DNA from: an uncultured Eubacteriales bacterium
GTDB lineage: Bacteria > Bacillota > Clostridia > Oscillospirales > CAG-272
Assembly (NCBI GenBank): GCA_934434925.1
Contig: CAKSAC010000010.1
Coordinates: 1-64,000, forward strand
DNA: 64,000 bases
Direction: 5' to 3'
Translations under genes and position numbers: made by a program
Notes under the pieces: model-generated
Database searches by the model: none
What the model saw: only the letters and a program-made list of their open reading frames with translations
Told to the model about the DNA's origin: nothing
Part shown: piece by piece, positions 5,938 through 13,798 of the stretch
Layout of the letters: each line of letters opens with the position of its first letter
How positions within the stretch are numbered: the stretch's first letter is position 1

Positions 5938-8670
5938 ATGCGTTATCGTGCCACAGAGGATGTTTTTTTCAAAAAACAACCCGATATTGCCTTTCTTTCC
6001 GATCTGACCCGCCCGGTACATGAGCAGGCTCCCGCCCGTTTCAATACCCGTCGGCCGCAAAAAGACGAACTTTTTCTGAAAGCGATTTCTTTTCTTCCGG
6101 AATTCCCGGACCCCGACGGACTGCTGGTAACAGCTTATCGTGATTTTCGGGATTTTATGCGCGTCACCGTGCTTGACGGGCCAAAGGGCGTTCCTCTTTC
6201 CGTGGTGAAGGGCGAGGTGCCCTGCCGCGAGGCGTACCGGATCACGGTCACAAAGGACGGGGTGACCCTGACGGCCGGAGATACCGAGGGGGTGCGCCGC
6301 GGTCTGATTTTTATCGAAGATGAAATGCAGCGGCGGGAAGGCAGTTTCCTTCCATTTGGCGAAACGGCCCGCCGGCCGTTTGTGCGGACGCGGATCTCAC
6401 GGTGTTTTTTCACTCCGCCGAGCCACGCTTCCAATGAAGGTCTGGTCAACGAACTGGCGAGCGATATCGATTATTACCCGGACGAGTATCTGAACCGGCT
6501 GGCGCACGACGGTATCAACGGGCTTTGGCTCGGCGCCAGTTTCCGTGATATCATGACGAGCGATATTATCCCGGAATATGGCTCAGATGCCGAGCGCCGC
6601 ATGAAAAAGCTGAATGCCGTCATTGAAAAATGCCGCCGTTACGGGATCGGAATATATCTTTTCTCGGTAGAACCGGCATCCGGGTATGATAATCCGCTCT
6701 TTGAAAAACACACGGAACTGCACGGGGGGCGGGCCTGGGGCGGCAGCCGCCATCTTTTCTGTCCGTCCACGGAGGAAGGAAAGGCATATATCCATGAATC
6801 CGTGACCAAACTCTTCCGCGAAGCACCGCATCTTGCCGGATTTATCGACATCACCACCGGCGAATGTCTCTCCGGATGCGGTTCTTCCGAGCCGCTGGAT
6901 TGCCCGCGGTGTCAAGAAACATACAAAACCTTGGGGGCTACGCTGGCGGCTACCGAAAAAATGATTGCCGATGCCATGCATGAAGTAGCACCGGAAGCGG
7001 AATTCATCAGCTGGACCTATGCGCAGCGCACATGGAATTTCAATCATGTGGAAGAGGCCTGCCGTCTGCGTGACCCCGGCGTTATCCATATGCAGAATTT
7101 TGAGGACTTCGGCCATCCGGTTCAACTCGGAAAAGAGCGGCTTGCACTTGACTACTGGCTCTCTTATGTCGGGCCCGGTCAGTTGATGGAAAAATCGCTG
7201 GCGGTCAACCGTTCGCGCGGCATCCGTACATACGCCAAAATACAGGCCTGCTCTTCGCATGAGATATCGACGGTTCCGTATGTACCGGCTCCCGGGATAC
7301 TCTACGATAAATACAAATATATGTATGAAAACGGAATCAGCGGCGTGGTGCAGTGCTGGTATTTCGGCAATTACCCCTGCCTGATGAACAAAGCGGCTTG
7401 TGAATTGGCGTTTTTGCCCTTCTTTACGGATAAGCGCGCGTTCCTGGAGTTTCTGGCCGGAATTTATTGGGGGCGCGACGCGGCCACCGTTGCTTCGGCC
7501 TGGGAACTCTTTGAAGAGGGTTACCGGAATTTCCCGGTCAGCGTCTCTTTTGAATGGTTTGGCCCGATGCAGGATTCGCCGGCTTGCCCCCTGCATCTGC
7601 TTCCGGTCGATCTGCCGATGCCGGGAACCTGGTTGATTCAGGACATGTCGGGCGGCGACCGTATCGGAGAATGCCTGCTGGACGGCCATACGATGGAGGA
7701 GGCTTGCGAACTGACGGGGCGGATGTGCCGCATTTTCGGGGAAGGGGAGAAGATTCTTTCCACCCTGCCGGACGAAGGCAAGATTGCCCGTTCCGAGCAG
7801 TTGTCGGTCAGTGCCGCCGTCTCGTTGGTCTTTGAAAGCGGAAACAACATTTTGAATTTCTACCGTCTGCGCCGTTTGCTTGGCATCGGTTCCCAAAACG
7901 CCGAAGAAACGCTGGCCGCCATGGAAAAAATCGTACACCGTGAGATTGAAATCAGCCGTGCGCTCATTCCGCTTTGCGAAGCGGACGGCCGCCTCGGCTA
8001 CCATTCGGAAGCACACGGATATAAGTTCTTCCCGGAAAAACTCAATTGGCGTATCGGCGAACTGGAAAAACTGCTTAAAACCGAATTTCCCGAAGTGCGG
8101 AACCGTATTGCCGAAGGACGCACCCCGCTCGGGTTTTATTTCGGCGAAGAGGAGGGGGCGCGTTCCATCCGCCTTTTGGCCAAAAGGACAGAAGATGCGG
8201 AGGATATCTGCTTTATCGGAGAAGACGGAATGCCGAGCCGCAACACGATACTTCGCGCCGCCGAGCAGAACGGAGAGATCACGATAGAGATTCGTGTGGC
8301 CGGCCCGGTGTCCGATTGGCTGATTATCAAACCGGAATTCCGGATGTTTCATCCGTCGGCTCCGATTGTATTGTCTCCCGGGAAAGTGGAAATCAGCCAG
8401 AACATTCATTATTCCTTCTTCGGGAAATCGGTCGAAGAACGCCGCCTCGCCCTGCACCCCGCTTTCCGTGAGGAAAACGGCACCTATGTGTATTCAATCC
8501 GGTTTTTGCGCCGCGACATGGGGATGGAGCCGCATGAACCCTTCCGTCTGGCCATCCTGCGGAGCAACGGGTGCAAGGATGTGCTCAGTCGCGAAGACCG
8601 CATGTACAGCCGTCTGATTTTCGGCAGATTTTCCCCCGATTCATATGCCTTCTTTTTACCGGGAGAATGA
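5938..8670 (+). CDS. Glycoside hydrolase, GH20-like (large, cytoplasmic)
   Basis: This 910-residue protein resembles beta-N-acetylhexosaminidase-type glycosidases. Residues about 95-125 (AYRITVTKDGVTLTAGD) look like the GH20 N-terminal alpha/beta domain. A TIM barrel starts near residue 150 (RPFVRTRISRCFF). FIDITTGEC at 302-310 gives an Asp304/Glu309 pair that may be catalytic, with a CPRC motif at 322-325. The exact D-E pair of classical GH20 is not seen, so another hexosaminidase-like family is possible. There is no signal peptide, so it acts inside the cell on imported sugars. A GGAGGA site precedes ATG 5938. It has its own promoter and terminator. Confidence 0.7.
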   Translation: MRYRATEDVFFKKQPDIAFLSDLTRPVHEQAPARFNTRRPQKDELFLKAISFLPEFPDPDGLLVTAYRDFRDFMRVTVLDGPKGVPLSVVKGEVPCREAYRITVTKDGVTLTAGDTEGVRRGLIFIEDEMQRREGSFLPFGETARRPFVRTRISRCFFTPPSHASNEGLVNELASDIDYYPDEYLNRLAHDGINGLWLGASFRDIMTSDIIPEYGSDAERRMKKLNAVIEKCRRYGIGIYLFSVEPASGYDNPLFEKHTELHGGRAWGGSRHLFCPSTEEGKAYIHESVTKLFREAPHLAGFIDITTGECLSGCGSSEPLDCPRCQETYKTLGATLAATEKMIADAMHEVAPEAEFISWTYAQRTWNFNHVEEACRLRDPGVIHMQNFEDFGHPVQLGKERLALDYWLSYVGPGQLMEKSLAVNRSRGIRTYAKIQACSSHEISTVPYVPAPGILYDKYKYMYENGISGVVQCWYFGNYPCLMNKAACELAFLPFFTDKRAFLEFLAGIYWGRDAATVASAWELFEEGYRNFPVSVSFEWFGPMQDSPACPLHLLPVDLPMPGTWLIQDMSGGDRIGECLLDGHTMEEACELTGRMCRIFGEGEKILSTLPDEGKIARSEQLSVSAAVSLVFESGNNILNFYRLRRLLGIGSQNAEETLAAMEKIVHREIEISRALIPLCEADGRLGYHSEAHGYKFFPEKLNWRIGELEKLLKTEFPEVRNRIAEGRTPLGFYFGEEEGARSIRLLAKRTEDAEDICFIGEDGMPSRNTILRAAEQNGEITIEIRVAGPVSDWLIIKPEFRMFHPSAPIVLSPGKVEISQNIHYSFFGKSVEERRLALHPAFREENGTYVYSIRFLRRDMGMEPHEPFRLAILRSNGCKDVLSREDRMYSRLIFGRFSPDSYAFFLPGE

Positions 8671-8768
8671 TCGCCGTATGTGCGGTTTTTCAGCAAAAAG
8701 TAATGTTTGATTTACAAAAAATGCTGTTTGAAACAGCGTTTTGAAAAAGCCGCCGGATTTATTCTGAC

Positions 8769-8803
8769 AAAAACAGAGGCAACGAATGTGTGCCTCTGTT
8801 TTT
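8769..8803. terminator. Bidirectional terminator between convergent genes
   Basis: ACAGAGGCA and TGCCTCTGT arms flanked by AAAAA and TTTTT, between the GH20-like gene (+) and the membrane protein gene (-). Confidence 0.85.
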
Positions 8804-8876
8804 GTGTTTCCCGGCGGACAAAAATCCTGTCGGCCGGCAGTATTCGGGATGTATCGCAGTCCTGCGGAAAAAGCAA

Positions 8877-9677
8877 TCAGGAGTCGCTTTTGTCGTGCGG
8901 CAGGATTACGGCCGACGTGTTTTCCCGGTTTTCTGTCGGGGCGGATGGCGTTTCATCAGCCGGAACGGGCAGGCCGGCTTTTCCTTTCTTTCCGAACAGG
9001 CGGGCAAAGAGCCTCCGGAAAAATGCGCGCACCCGGCTGAAAAACCCTTCCCGGTTCTTTTCTTGCCGCATGGCCTTTTTTCTTTCACGCCGGGTACGGC
9101 GCGGCTTTTTTTCGTATTCGCCGAAATCGGTGGCTGCCAGCCGGCAGGAAAAATGCAGCCCTGAAGTGAACATGCCGAGCAGACCGGCACAGATCAGCGA
9201 CGCGCAAAAAATCGGGAGAAAATACCCGTCCGCGCTGTCGGTTCGCCCGAGAAAGAAGGCAGAGAGGATCGAAAGGACCGAGAGAAGAAGGCAAAAGGCG
9301 TACAAAAACCCGGCGCGTTCCCGGAGTTCCAAAATCTGTTTGAGCCGGAAAGAAGCCACTACCGTGAAAAGCAGGCCGGCGGCTGGAATGAAGATCGGCA
9401 GGACCCGTTCCGGGAAAAGGAGAATCACGACCCCGCCCATGGCGAGAAAGAAGGAGAAGAAAGCCGTCATGACCAAAAGGAACGGGCGATCCTTGCGGGA
9501 AAAGCAGAAAATGAATTCGAGCAGGGAGCAGAGAAGTACGCCGACACCGAGAATAGTGCGGATGGAGCTGTAAAATTCACCGGGGAACGCGGCAACCAGA
9601 ATCCCGCAGATAAAAAGAATCAACGAAAAGAAAAAGGATGAAAAAGGAAAGAGCGCCGCGCGTTGAAATAGTTTCAT
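8877..9677 (-). CDS. DUF308/HdeD-like membrane protein
   Basis: The first 190 residues form about six hydrophobic segments in pairs (SSFFFSLILFICGILVAAF, then ILGVGVLLCSLLEFIFCF and so on). This layout resembles the DUF308/HdeD family of small membrane proteins. The C-terminal 70 residues are a highly basic cytoplasmic tail (RRTRRERKKAMR, FFRRLFARLFGKKGK). ATG 9677 is chosen because GGAGGT lies 4 nt upstream; a longer in-frame start would add 42 residues without homology. The function is unknown. The gene stands alone between convergent and divergent neighbours. Confidence 0.7.
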   Translation of the reverse strand: MKLFQRAALFPFSSFFFSLILFICGILVAAFPGEFYSSIRTILGVGVLLCSLLEFIFCFSRKDRPFLLVMTAFFSFFLAMGGVVILLFPERVLPIFIPAAGLLFTVVASFRLKQILELRERAGFLYAFCLLLSVLSILSAFFLGRTDSADGYFLPIFCASLICAGLLGMFTSGLHFSCRLAATDFGEYEKKPRRTRRERKKAMRQEKNREGFFSRVRAFFRRLFARLFGKKGKAGLPVPADETPSAPTENRENTSAVILPHDKSDS

Positions 9678-9905
9678 GATTACCTCCGTCGGTATATATA
9701 AGGAAGAATATGCAGTTTCCGGAATTTTATGCGGTTTATATGCCACTTTGCGGCTTCGCGGAGAATCTTCAGCCGCGCAGGGGAGAACGCATAGAACTTT
9801 CATCTTTTATTTTAGCACTTTTTTCGTCTTTTTTCAACTGCTTTCGGCAGATTGCAAAAACTTTCCCGAATTGCGCGGAAGGGGTAGAAATCCTCGCGCT
9901 TTTAT

Positions 9906-9914
9906 GGTACAATA
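9906..9914 (+). promoter_or_regulatory. Extended -10 promoter of comEB-gpsA
   Basis: TGG followed directly by TACAAT gives an extended -10 element; the -35 region is poor (TAGAAA). Confidence 0.5.
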
Positions 9915-9962
9915 AAAAGAGCGTTGGTTCGCTGACAAAAACAAACCGAAAGGGGTATCCGG

Positions 9963-10439
9963 ATGAAAAGACAGGATTATATTTCGTGGGACGAATACTT
10001 TATGGGGGTAGCCATTCTTGCTTCTATGCGGAGCAAGGACCCGAGTACGCAGGTGGGTGCTTGCATCGTCGATGAAAACAACCGGATTCTCTCGACCGGA
10101 TATAACGGCTTCCCGCACGGTTGCTCGGACGATGAATATCCGTGGGAGAGGGAAGGCGACACAAACGCGACCAAATACCCGTATGTCGTTCACGCAGAAC
10201 TGAACGCAATCCTGAATGCCGGGGGCCGTCCTTTGACGGGGGCGCGGATTTATGTGGCGCTCTTCCCCTGCAATGAATGCGCCAAGGCAATTATTCAGTG
10301 CGGTATCCGGGAGGTCGTCTATCTTTCGGACAAATATGCGACAACGCCGGGAACGCTGGCTTCCAAACGGATGTTTCGCAGCGCGGGGGTAGAACTTCGC
10401 GCTCTGCATTCGGGGCGCTCGCTTACGCTGGAGTTGTGA
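9963..10439 (+). CDS. comEB: dCMP deaminase family protein
   Basis: A zinc-dependent deoxycytidylate deaminase that converts dCMP to dUMP for dTTP synthesis. The catalytic motifs are intact: H77-A-E79 and the P-C103-N-E-C106 zinc ligands. At 158 residues it has the family's usual length, with the YNGFPHGC substrate loop at 47-54. It is named ComEB after the Bacillus protein of the same family, which carries no proven competence role. GAAAGGGG lies upstream of ATG 9963. It overlaps gpsA by one base (TGATG), so the two are co-transcribed. Confidence 0.9.
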   Translation: MKRQDYISWDEYFMGVAILASMRSKDPSTQVGACIVDENNRILSTGYNGFPHGCSDDEYPWEREGDTNATKYPYVVHAELNAILNAGGRPLTGARIYVALFPCNECAKAIIQCGIREVVYLSDKYATTPGTLASKRMFRSAGVELRALHSGRSLTLEL

Positions 10440-11446
10440 TGAAGGCGGGGGTATTCGGCAGCGGTTCCTGGGGAACCGCTTTGGCCCAGGTGCTTTGCGA
10501 TAACGGCGCAGAGGTTTTGGTATACGGCCGGAACCGGGAAGAAGTTGAAGAGATTTGTAACGCTCATCAAAACAGCCGGTATTTCGGCGATATCCGGATT
10601 TCACCTCTGATCCGGGCAACGTGCGAGACAGAAGCCCTTTCGGAATATGCCGACCTCTTTTTGCTGGCGGTTCCTGCGCAGGCCATTCCCGAGGCGGTGG
10701 AAAAAATCAAGCCCTATATCCGCCCCGACACACTGATTGTCAACGCGGCCAAAGGGTTTGAAAAAGGCACCAATAAGCGTCTCAGCGTCTGCATCCGGGA
10801 CGCGCTGAACGGACAGGCGCACAGGGGAATCGTTTCTCTTATCGGGCCGAGCCATGCCGAAGAGGTAATCCGCCGTATGCTGACTTCTGTTTGCGCGGTA
10901 TCTGCGGATGCGGCCGCGGCCGAGACGGTACAAAAGATATTTTCCAACGAATATCTGCGCGTTTACGTGACGGCCGATGAGATCGGGGCCGAGTGCGGCG
11001 TGGCGGTCAAAAACGTCATTGCACTGGCTTCCGGCATGCTGGAAGGGCGCGGATATGGGGATAATGCCAAGGCCGCGTTGATTACCAGAGGTCTTTCGGA
11101 AACCGTGCGTTACGGAATGAAAAAGGGCGGCCAGCGCGAGACGTTTTCCGGCCTAACGGGGGTCGGCGACCTGATTGTTACCTGCTTCAGCCGGCATTCG
11201 CGCAATTACCGTGCAGGGGTCGCCATCGGACTGGCCGACAGTGCGTCGGCTCTTGCGGATATTCCCGATAAAACGGTGGAGGGGGTACACAGCGCGCGCG
11301 CCATCCGGGAAGACGCAGCCGGGCTCGGGGTCGAAATGCCGATCGTTTCCGCCGTTTATCGCGTTTTGTTTGAAGAGGCGCGCCCCAGCGAGGAGATTGC
11401 CCGTTTGATGCGAAGACCTTTGCGGCACGAAAGAGACGACCGATAA
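10439..11446 (+). CDS. gpsA: NAD(P)-dependent glycerol-3-phosphate dehydrogenase
   Basis: The enzyme reduces dihydroxyacetone phosphate to sn-glycerol-3-phosphate, the backbone for phospholipids. The N-terminal Rossmann motif GSGSWGTALA is at residues 6-15, followed by the NAAKGFE and IGPSHAEEV regions. The catalytic Lys lies in GVAVKNVIALASG, and the C-terminal helical domain contains GLTGVGDLIVTC. The length is 335 residues. The start is the ATG that shares its A with the comEB stop codon; reading upstream in frame would overlap comEB and adds no homology. Confidence 0.95.
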   Translation: MKAGVFGSGSWGTALAQVLCDNGAEVLVYGRNREEVEEICNAHQNSRYFGDIRISPLIRATCETEALSEYADLFLLAVPAQAIPEAVEKIKPYIRPDTLIVNAAKGFEKGTNKRLSVCIRDALNGQAHRGIVSLIGPSHAEEVIRRMLTSVCAVSADAAAAETVQKIFSNEYLRVYVTADEIGAECGVAVKNVIALASGMLEGRGYGDNAKAALITRGLSETVRYGMKKGGQRETFSGLTGVGDLIVTCFSRHSRNYRAGVAIGLADSASALADIPDKTVEGVHSARAIREDAAGLGVEMPIVSAVYRVLFEEARPSEEIARLMRRPLRHERDDR

Positions 11447-11513
11447 AAATTCTGCCGAAACCGCCTCTTTGAAAAACGGAAAAGAGAGAAAACGAGAGGA
11501 AAAAAGAGAAAAC

Positions 11514-11551
11514 GGGAGCATTTTCAAAAAAGCGTGAAAATCTCCCTTTTT
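11514..11551 (+). terminator. Terminator after gpsA
   Basis: GGGAGCATTTTC and GAAAATCTCCC form an imperfect stem followed by TTTTTC. Confidence 0.7.
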
Positions 11552-11566
11552 CTTTGCGAAAAACGC

Positions 11567-11595
11567 TTGACAGCCGAAGAACGGCATGATATACT
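11567..11595 (+). promoter_or_regulatory. Promoter of rplM-rpsI
   Basis: TTGACA, 17 nt, TATACT. A leader of about 80 nt follows before the rplM ribosome binding site; I cannot assign a specific r-protein leader structure to it. Confidence 0.85.
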
Positions 11596-11683
11596 TACAA
11601 CCGTGAATCTTGCGGAAGAAAATTTCCGATTGGATTTTATTGAACAGATAAAAATACGGAATATCCGGAACGGAGGAAAGAAA

Positions 11684-12109
11684 ATGTCCACATTCATGGC
11701 TAAAAAAGAAACCATTAGCCGCAAATGGTATGTGATTGACGCCGCGGGCAAGCCCCTTGGCAGAACTGCCGTCGAGGCCGCCAATATCCTGCGCGGTAAG
11801 CACAGACCCGAATTTACCCCCCACGTTGATTGCGGTGAGTATGTCATCATTATTAACGCGGCCAAAGCCGTTCTCACCGGCAAAAAGCTTGACAAGAAGT
11901 TCTACCGTCATCACTCCGGCTATATCGGCGGGCTGAAGTCCGTCAGCTATCGCCACCTGATGGAAGAGCGCCCCGAGTTTGCCATGACCAAGGCCGTCAA
12001 GGGAATGCTCCCGAAGAATTCTATCGGCGACAAGGCCATCACCCGTTTGAAGGTTTATGCCGGCGAAGAGCACAAGCAGGCCGCCCAACAGCCCGTCGCG
12101 CTTGACTGA
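11684..12109 (+). CDS. rplM: 50S ribosomal protein L13
   Basis: A large-subunit ribosomal protein needed early in 50S assembly. The sequence [20 protein letters not shown] leads into the conserved [20 protein letters not shown] and [10 protein letters not shown] motifs, and ends after MLPKN and RLKVYAG. The 141-residue length is normal. ATG 11684 follows GGAGGA by 7 nt. rpsI follows 20 bp later, the universal bacterial pairing. Confidence 0.97.
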   Translation: MSTFMAKKETISRKWYVIDAAGKPLGRTAVEAANILRGKHRPEFTPHVDCGEYVIIINAAKAVLTGKKLDKKFYRHHSGYIGGLKSVSYRHLMEERPEFAMTKAVKGMLPKNSIGDKAITRLKVYAGEEHKQAAQQPVALD

Positions 12110-12129
12110 AGAGAAAGGAAGTAACGAAT

Positions 12130-12534
12130 ATGTATACAAGTGCAAAACCTTACTTTTACGGCACCGGCAGAAGAAAAAAATCCGTTGCCCGTGTTCGTCT
12201 TTTCCCCGGAACCGGTATGATTACCGTGAACGGCAAGAGCGTCGATGAATATTTCGGTCTTGAAACCCTGAAACTTATCATCAACCAGCCCTTCGGTGCG
12301 ACGGATACCATCGGCAAATTCGACATTGTTGCCACCGTGACCGGCGGCGGACTTTCCGGCCAGGCCGGTGCAATCCGTCACGGCCTTGCCCGCGCGCTTG
12401 TCGCGGCTGATGAAACTTCCTACAAGAAAGCACTCAAGAGCGCCGGTTTCCTGACCCGCGACCCTCGTATGAAGGAAAGAAAGAAGTACGGTCTCAAAGC
12501 CGCACGTCGCGCTCCGCAGTTCTCCAAGAGATAA
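12130..12534 (+). CDS. rpsI: 30S ribosomal protein S9
   Basis: A small-subunit protein whose C-terminal tail reaches the P-site t[19 protein letters not shown] at the N-terminus, [19 protein letters not shown] in the centre, and the tail ending in SKR are all diagnostic. The 134-residue length is normal. It is the second gene of the L13-S9 operon, preceded by AGAGAAAGGAAG and followed by a strong terminator. Confidence 0.97.
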   Translation: MYTSAKPYFYGTGRRKKSVARVRLFPGTGMITVNGKSVDEYFGLETLKLIINQPFGATDTIGKFDIVATVTGGGLSGQAGAIRHGLARALVAADETSYKKALKSAGFLTRDPRMKERKKYGLKAARRAPQFSKR

Positions 12535-12570
12535 ACGTTTCTCTTTCCGGACAGTTGCCCGGATACGAAA

Positions 12571-12597
12571 GCCCGCAGGAAACGCCTGCGGGCTTTT
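12571..12597 (+). terminator. Terminator after rpsI
   Basis: GCCCGCAGG and CCTGCGGGC form a 9-bp GC-rich stem, followed by TTTT. Confidence 0.9.
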
Positions 12598-12651
12598 GGC
12601 TTGCGCTTGTGCGTTTTGTCACACAATTTTTGATAAGTGACAGGTTTCGTC

Positions 12652-12680
12652 TTGACAAAGGTGCGGGATACTGATATAAT
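12652..12680 (+). promoter_or_regulatory. Promoter of the HPr-like gene
   Basis: TTGACA, 17 nt, TATAAT: a perfect sigma-A consensus. Confidence 0.9.
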
Positions 12681-12761
12681 ATTCCGTGAAATGCGGAAAA
12701 GCGGCAATCCCGCGTGTCGGTCGTTTTCTGCGCCAAGTAAGCGTAAATAAGGAGAAGAACA

Positions 12762-12989
12762 ATGAAAAAGTGTATGATTCGTCTTTCCACGATCATGGAT
12801 GTACGGAATTTTGTTGATATTGTCAGTTCCGCAAAGACAGATGTTGACCTTTCTTCCGGCCGTTATGTGGTGGATGCCAAATCCATTATGGGTATTTTCA
12901 GCCTGGATCTTATGAAACCCATTCAACTGACCGCCCACCAGGACGATCCCGAGCTTTTTGAAAAGATTAAGCCATTCATCGTGGAATAA
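12762..12989 (+). CDS. HPr-like protein lacking the active-site histidine
   Basis: The 75-residue protein aligns with the PTS phosphocarrier HPr. The KSIMGIFSLDL segment matches the regulatory Ser46 region (KSIMGV) and the C-terminal helix fits (PELFEKIKPFIVE). The catalytic loop of HPr, which should read like GIHARPA with His15, is replaced by LSTIMDVRNFVDIV and contains no histidine. It cannot take phosphate from enzyme I the usual way. A regulatory role through the Ser46-equivalent site is possible but unproven. It stands alone under a consensus promoter. Confidence 0.75.
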   Translation: MKKCMIRLSTIMDVRNFVDIVSSAKTDVDLSSGRYVVDAKSIMGIFSLDLMKPIQLTAHQDDPELFEKIKPFIVE

Positions 12990-12992
12990 AGC

Positions 12993-13019
12993 AAAAAAGA
13001 CGCCCCGGGCGTCTTTTTT
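12993..13019. terminator. Bidirectional terminator
   Basis: AAAAAAGACGCC and GGCGTCTTTTTT form a symmetric hairpin serving both the HPr-like gene and the convergent yebC operon. Confidence 0.9.
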
Positions 13020-13050
13020 ATTTGCGTTGGGCCGAGATTCGCTGCCGGAA

Positions 13051-13776
13051 TCAGTTTTCCCAGTTGTGGAAGACATTCAGCACGTCGTCATCATCGTCCA
13101 ACCGTTCCAGGAGCAGTTCCATCATTTTCATATCCTCTTCATCGGTCAGCGCGATATAGGACGAAGGAACCATGGCGCGATCGGCCGATTCAAGAGGGTA
13201 TCCTTTCTCGGTCAGTGCGTCACGGACGGCAAAAAGATCGTCTTTTTCGGTATAGATTTCGTAACAGCCTTCCTCTCCCCGAAAATCCGAAGCGCCGGCT
13301 TCCAGCGCGGCTTCCATCAGTTCATCTTCATCGATTTCGTCCTCTTCATCAATGATTGTGATGAGTCCTTTTTCTTCAAAAAGAAAACTGACGCTTCCGG
13401 TCTGCCCCATATTCCCGTGGAATTTCGAGAAATAAGAGCGGACAGCGCCCGCCGTGCGGTTGCGGTTATCGGTGGCCGCTTCCACAATAACGGCCACGCC
13501 GCCGGGGCCGTAACCCTCGTACGTGATTTCTTCAAAATTGATACTGTTATCCGAAGAAAACTTTTTGATACAACGGTCAATATTGTCGTTCGGAACGTTG
13601 TTGGCTTTTGCTTTGGCGATTAATTCGCGCAGTTTGCTGTTGGTGGCGGGGTTCGCGCCCCCTTCCCGAATGGCGACGGCCATTTCCTTTCCGATTTTGG
13701 TGAAGATCTTTCCTTTCTGCGCGTCGGTTTTTTCTTTTTTGCGCTTGATGTTGTTCCATTTGCTGTGTCCGGACAT
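13051..13776 (-). CDS. yebC: YebC/PmpR family protein
   Basis: A member of the TACO1/YebC family, reported in bacteria both as transcription regulator and as a factor that helps ribosomes through proline stretches. The start MSGHSKWNNIKRKKEKTDA is nearly invariant. NVPNDNIDRCIKK and EGYGPGGVAVIVE follow in the usual order, and the acidic C-terminal domain (MMELLLERLDDDDDV) is present. The 241 residues equal the family length. It is last in a minus-strand unit after the cytidylate-kinase-like gene and argS, 22 bp behind argS. Confidence 0.95.
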   Translation of the reverse strand: MSGHSKWNNIKRKKEKTDAQKGKIFTKIGKEMAVAIREGGANPATNSKLRELIAKAKANNVPNDNIDRCIKKFSSDNSINFEEITYEGYGPGGVAVIVEAATDNRNRTAGAVRSYFSKFHGNMGQTGSVSFLFEEKGLITIIDEEDEIDEDELMEAALEAGASDFRGEEGCYEIYTEKDDLFAVRDALTEKGYPLESADRAMVPSSYIALTDEEDMKMMELLLERLDDDDDVLNVFHNWEN

Positions 13777-13798
13777 GATCTCTATACTCCTTCGTTAA

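Noticed and set aside
6583..8457. Long open frame (624 codons) on the minus strand opposite the GH20-like gene
   Set aside because: It has no recognisable family, no ribosome binding site, and mirrors codon bias of the well-supported plus-strand gene.
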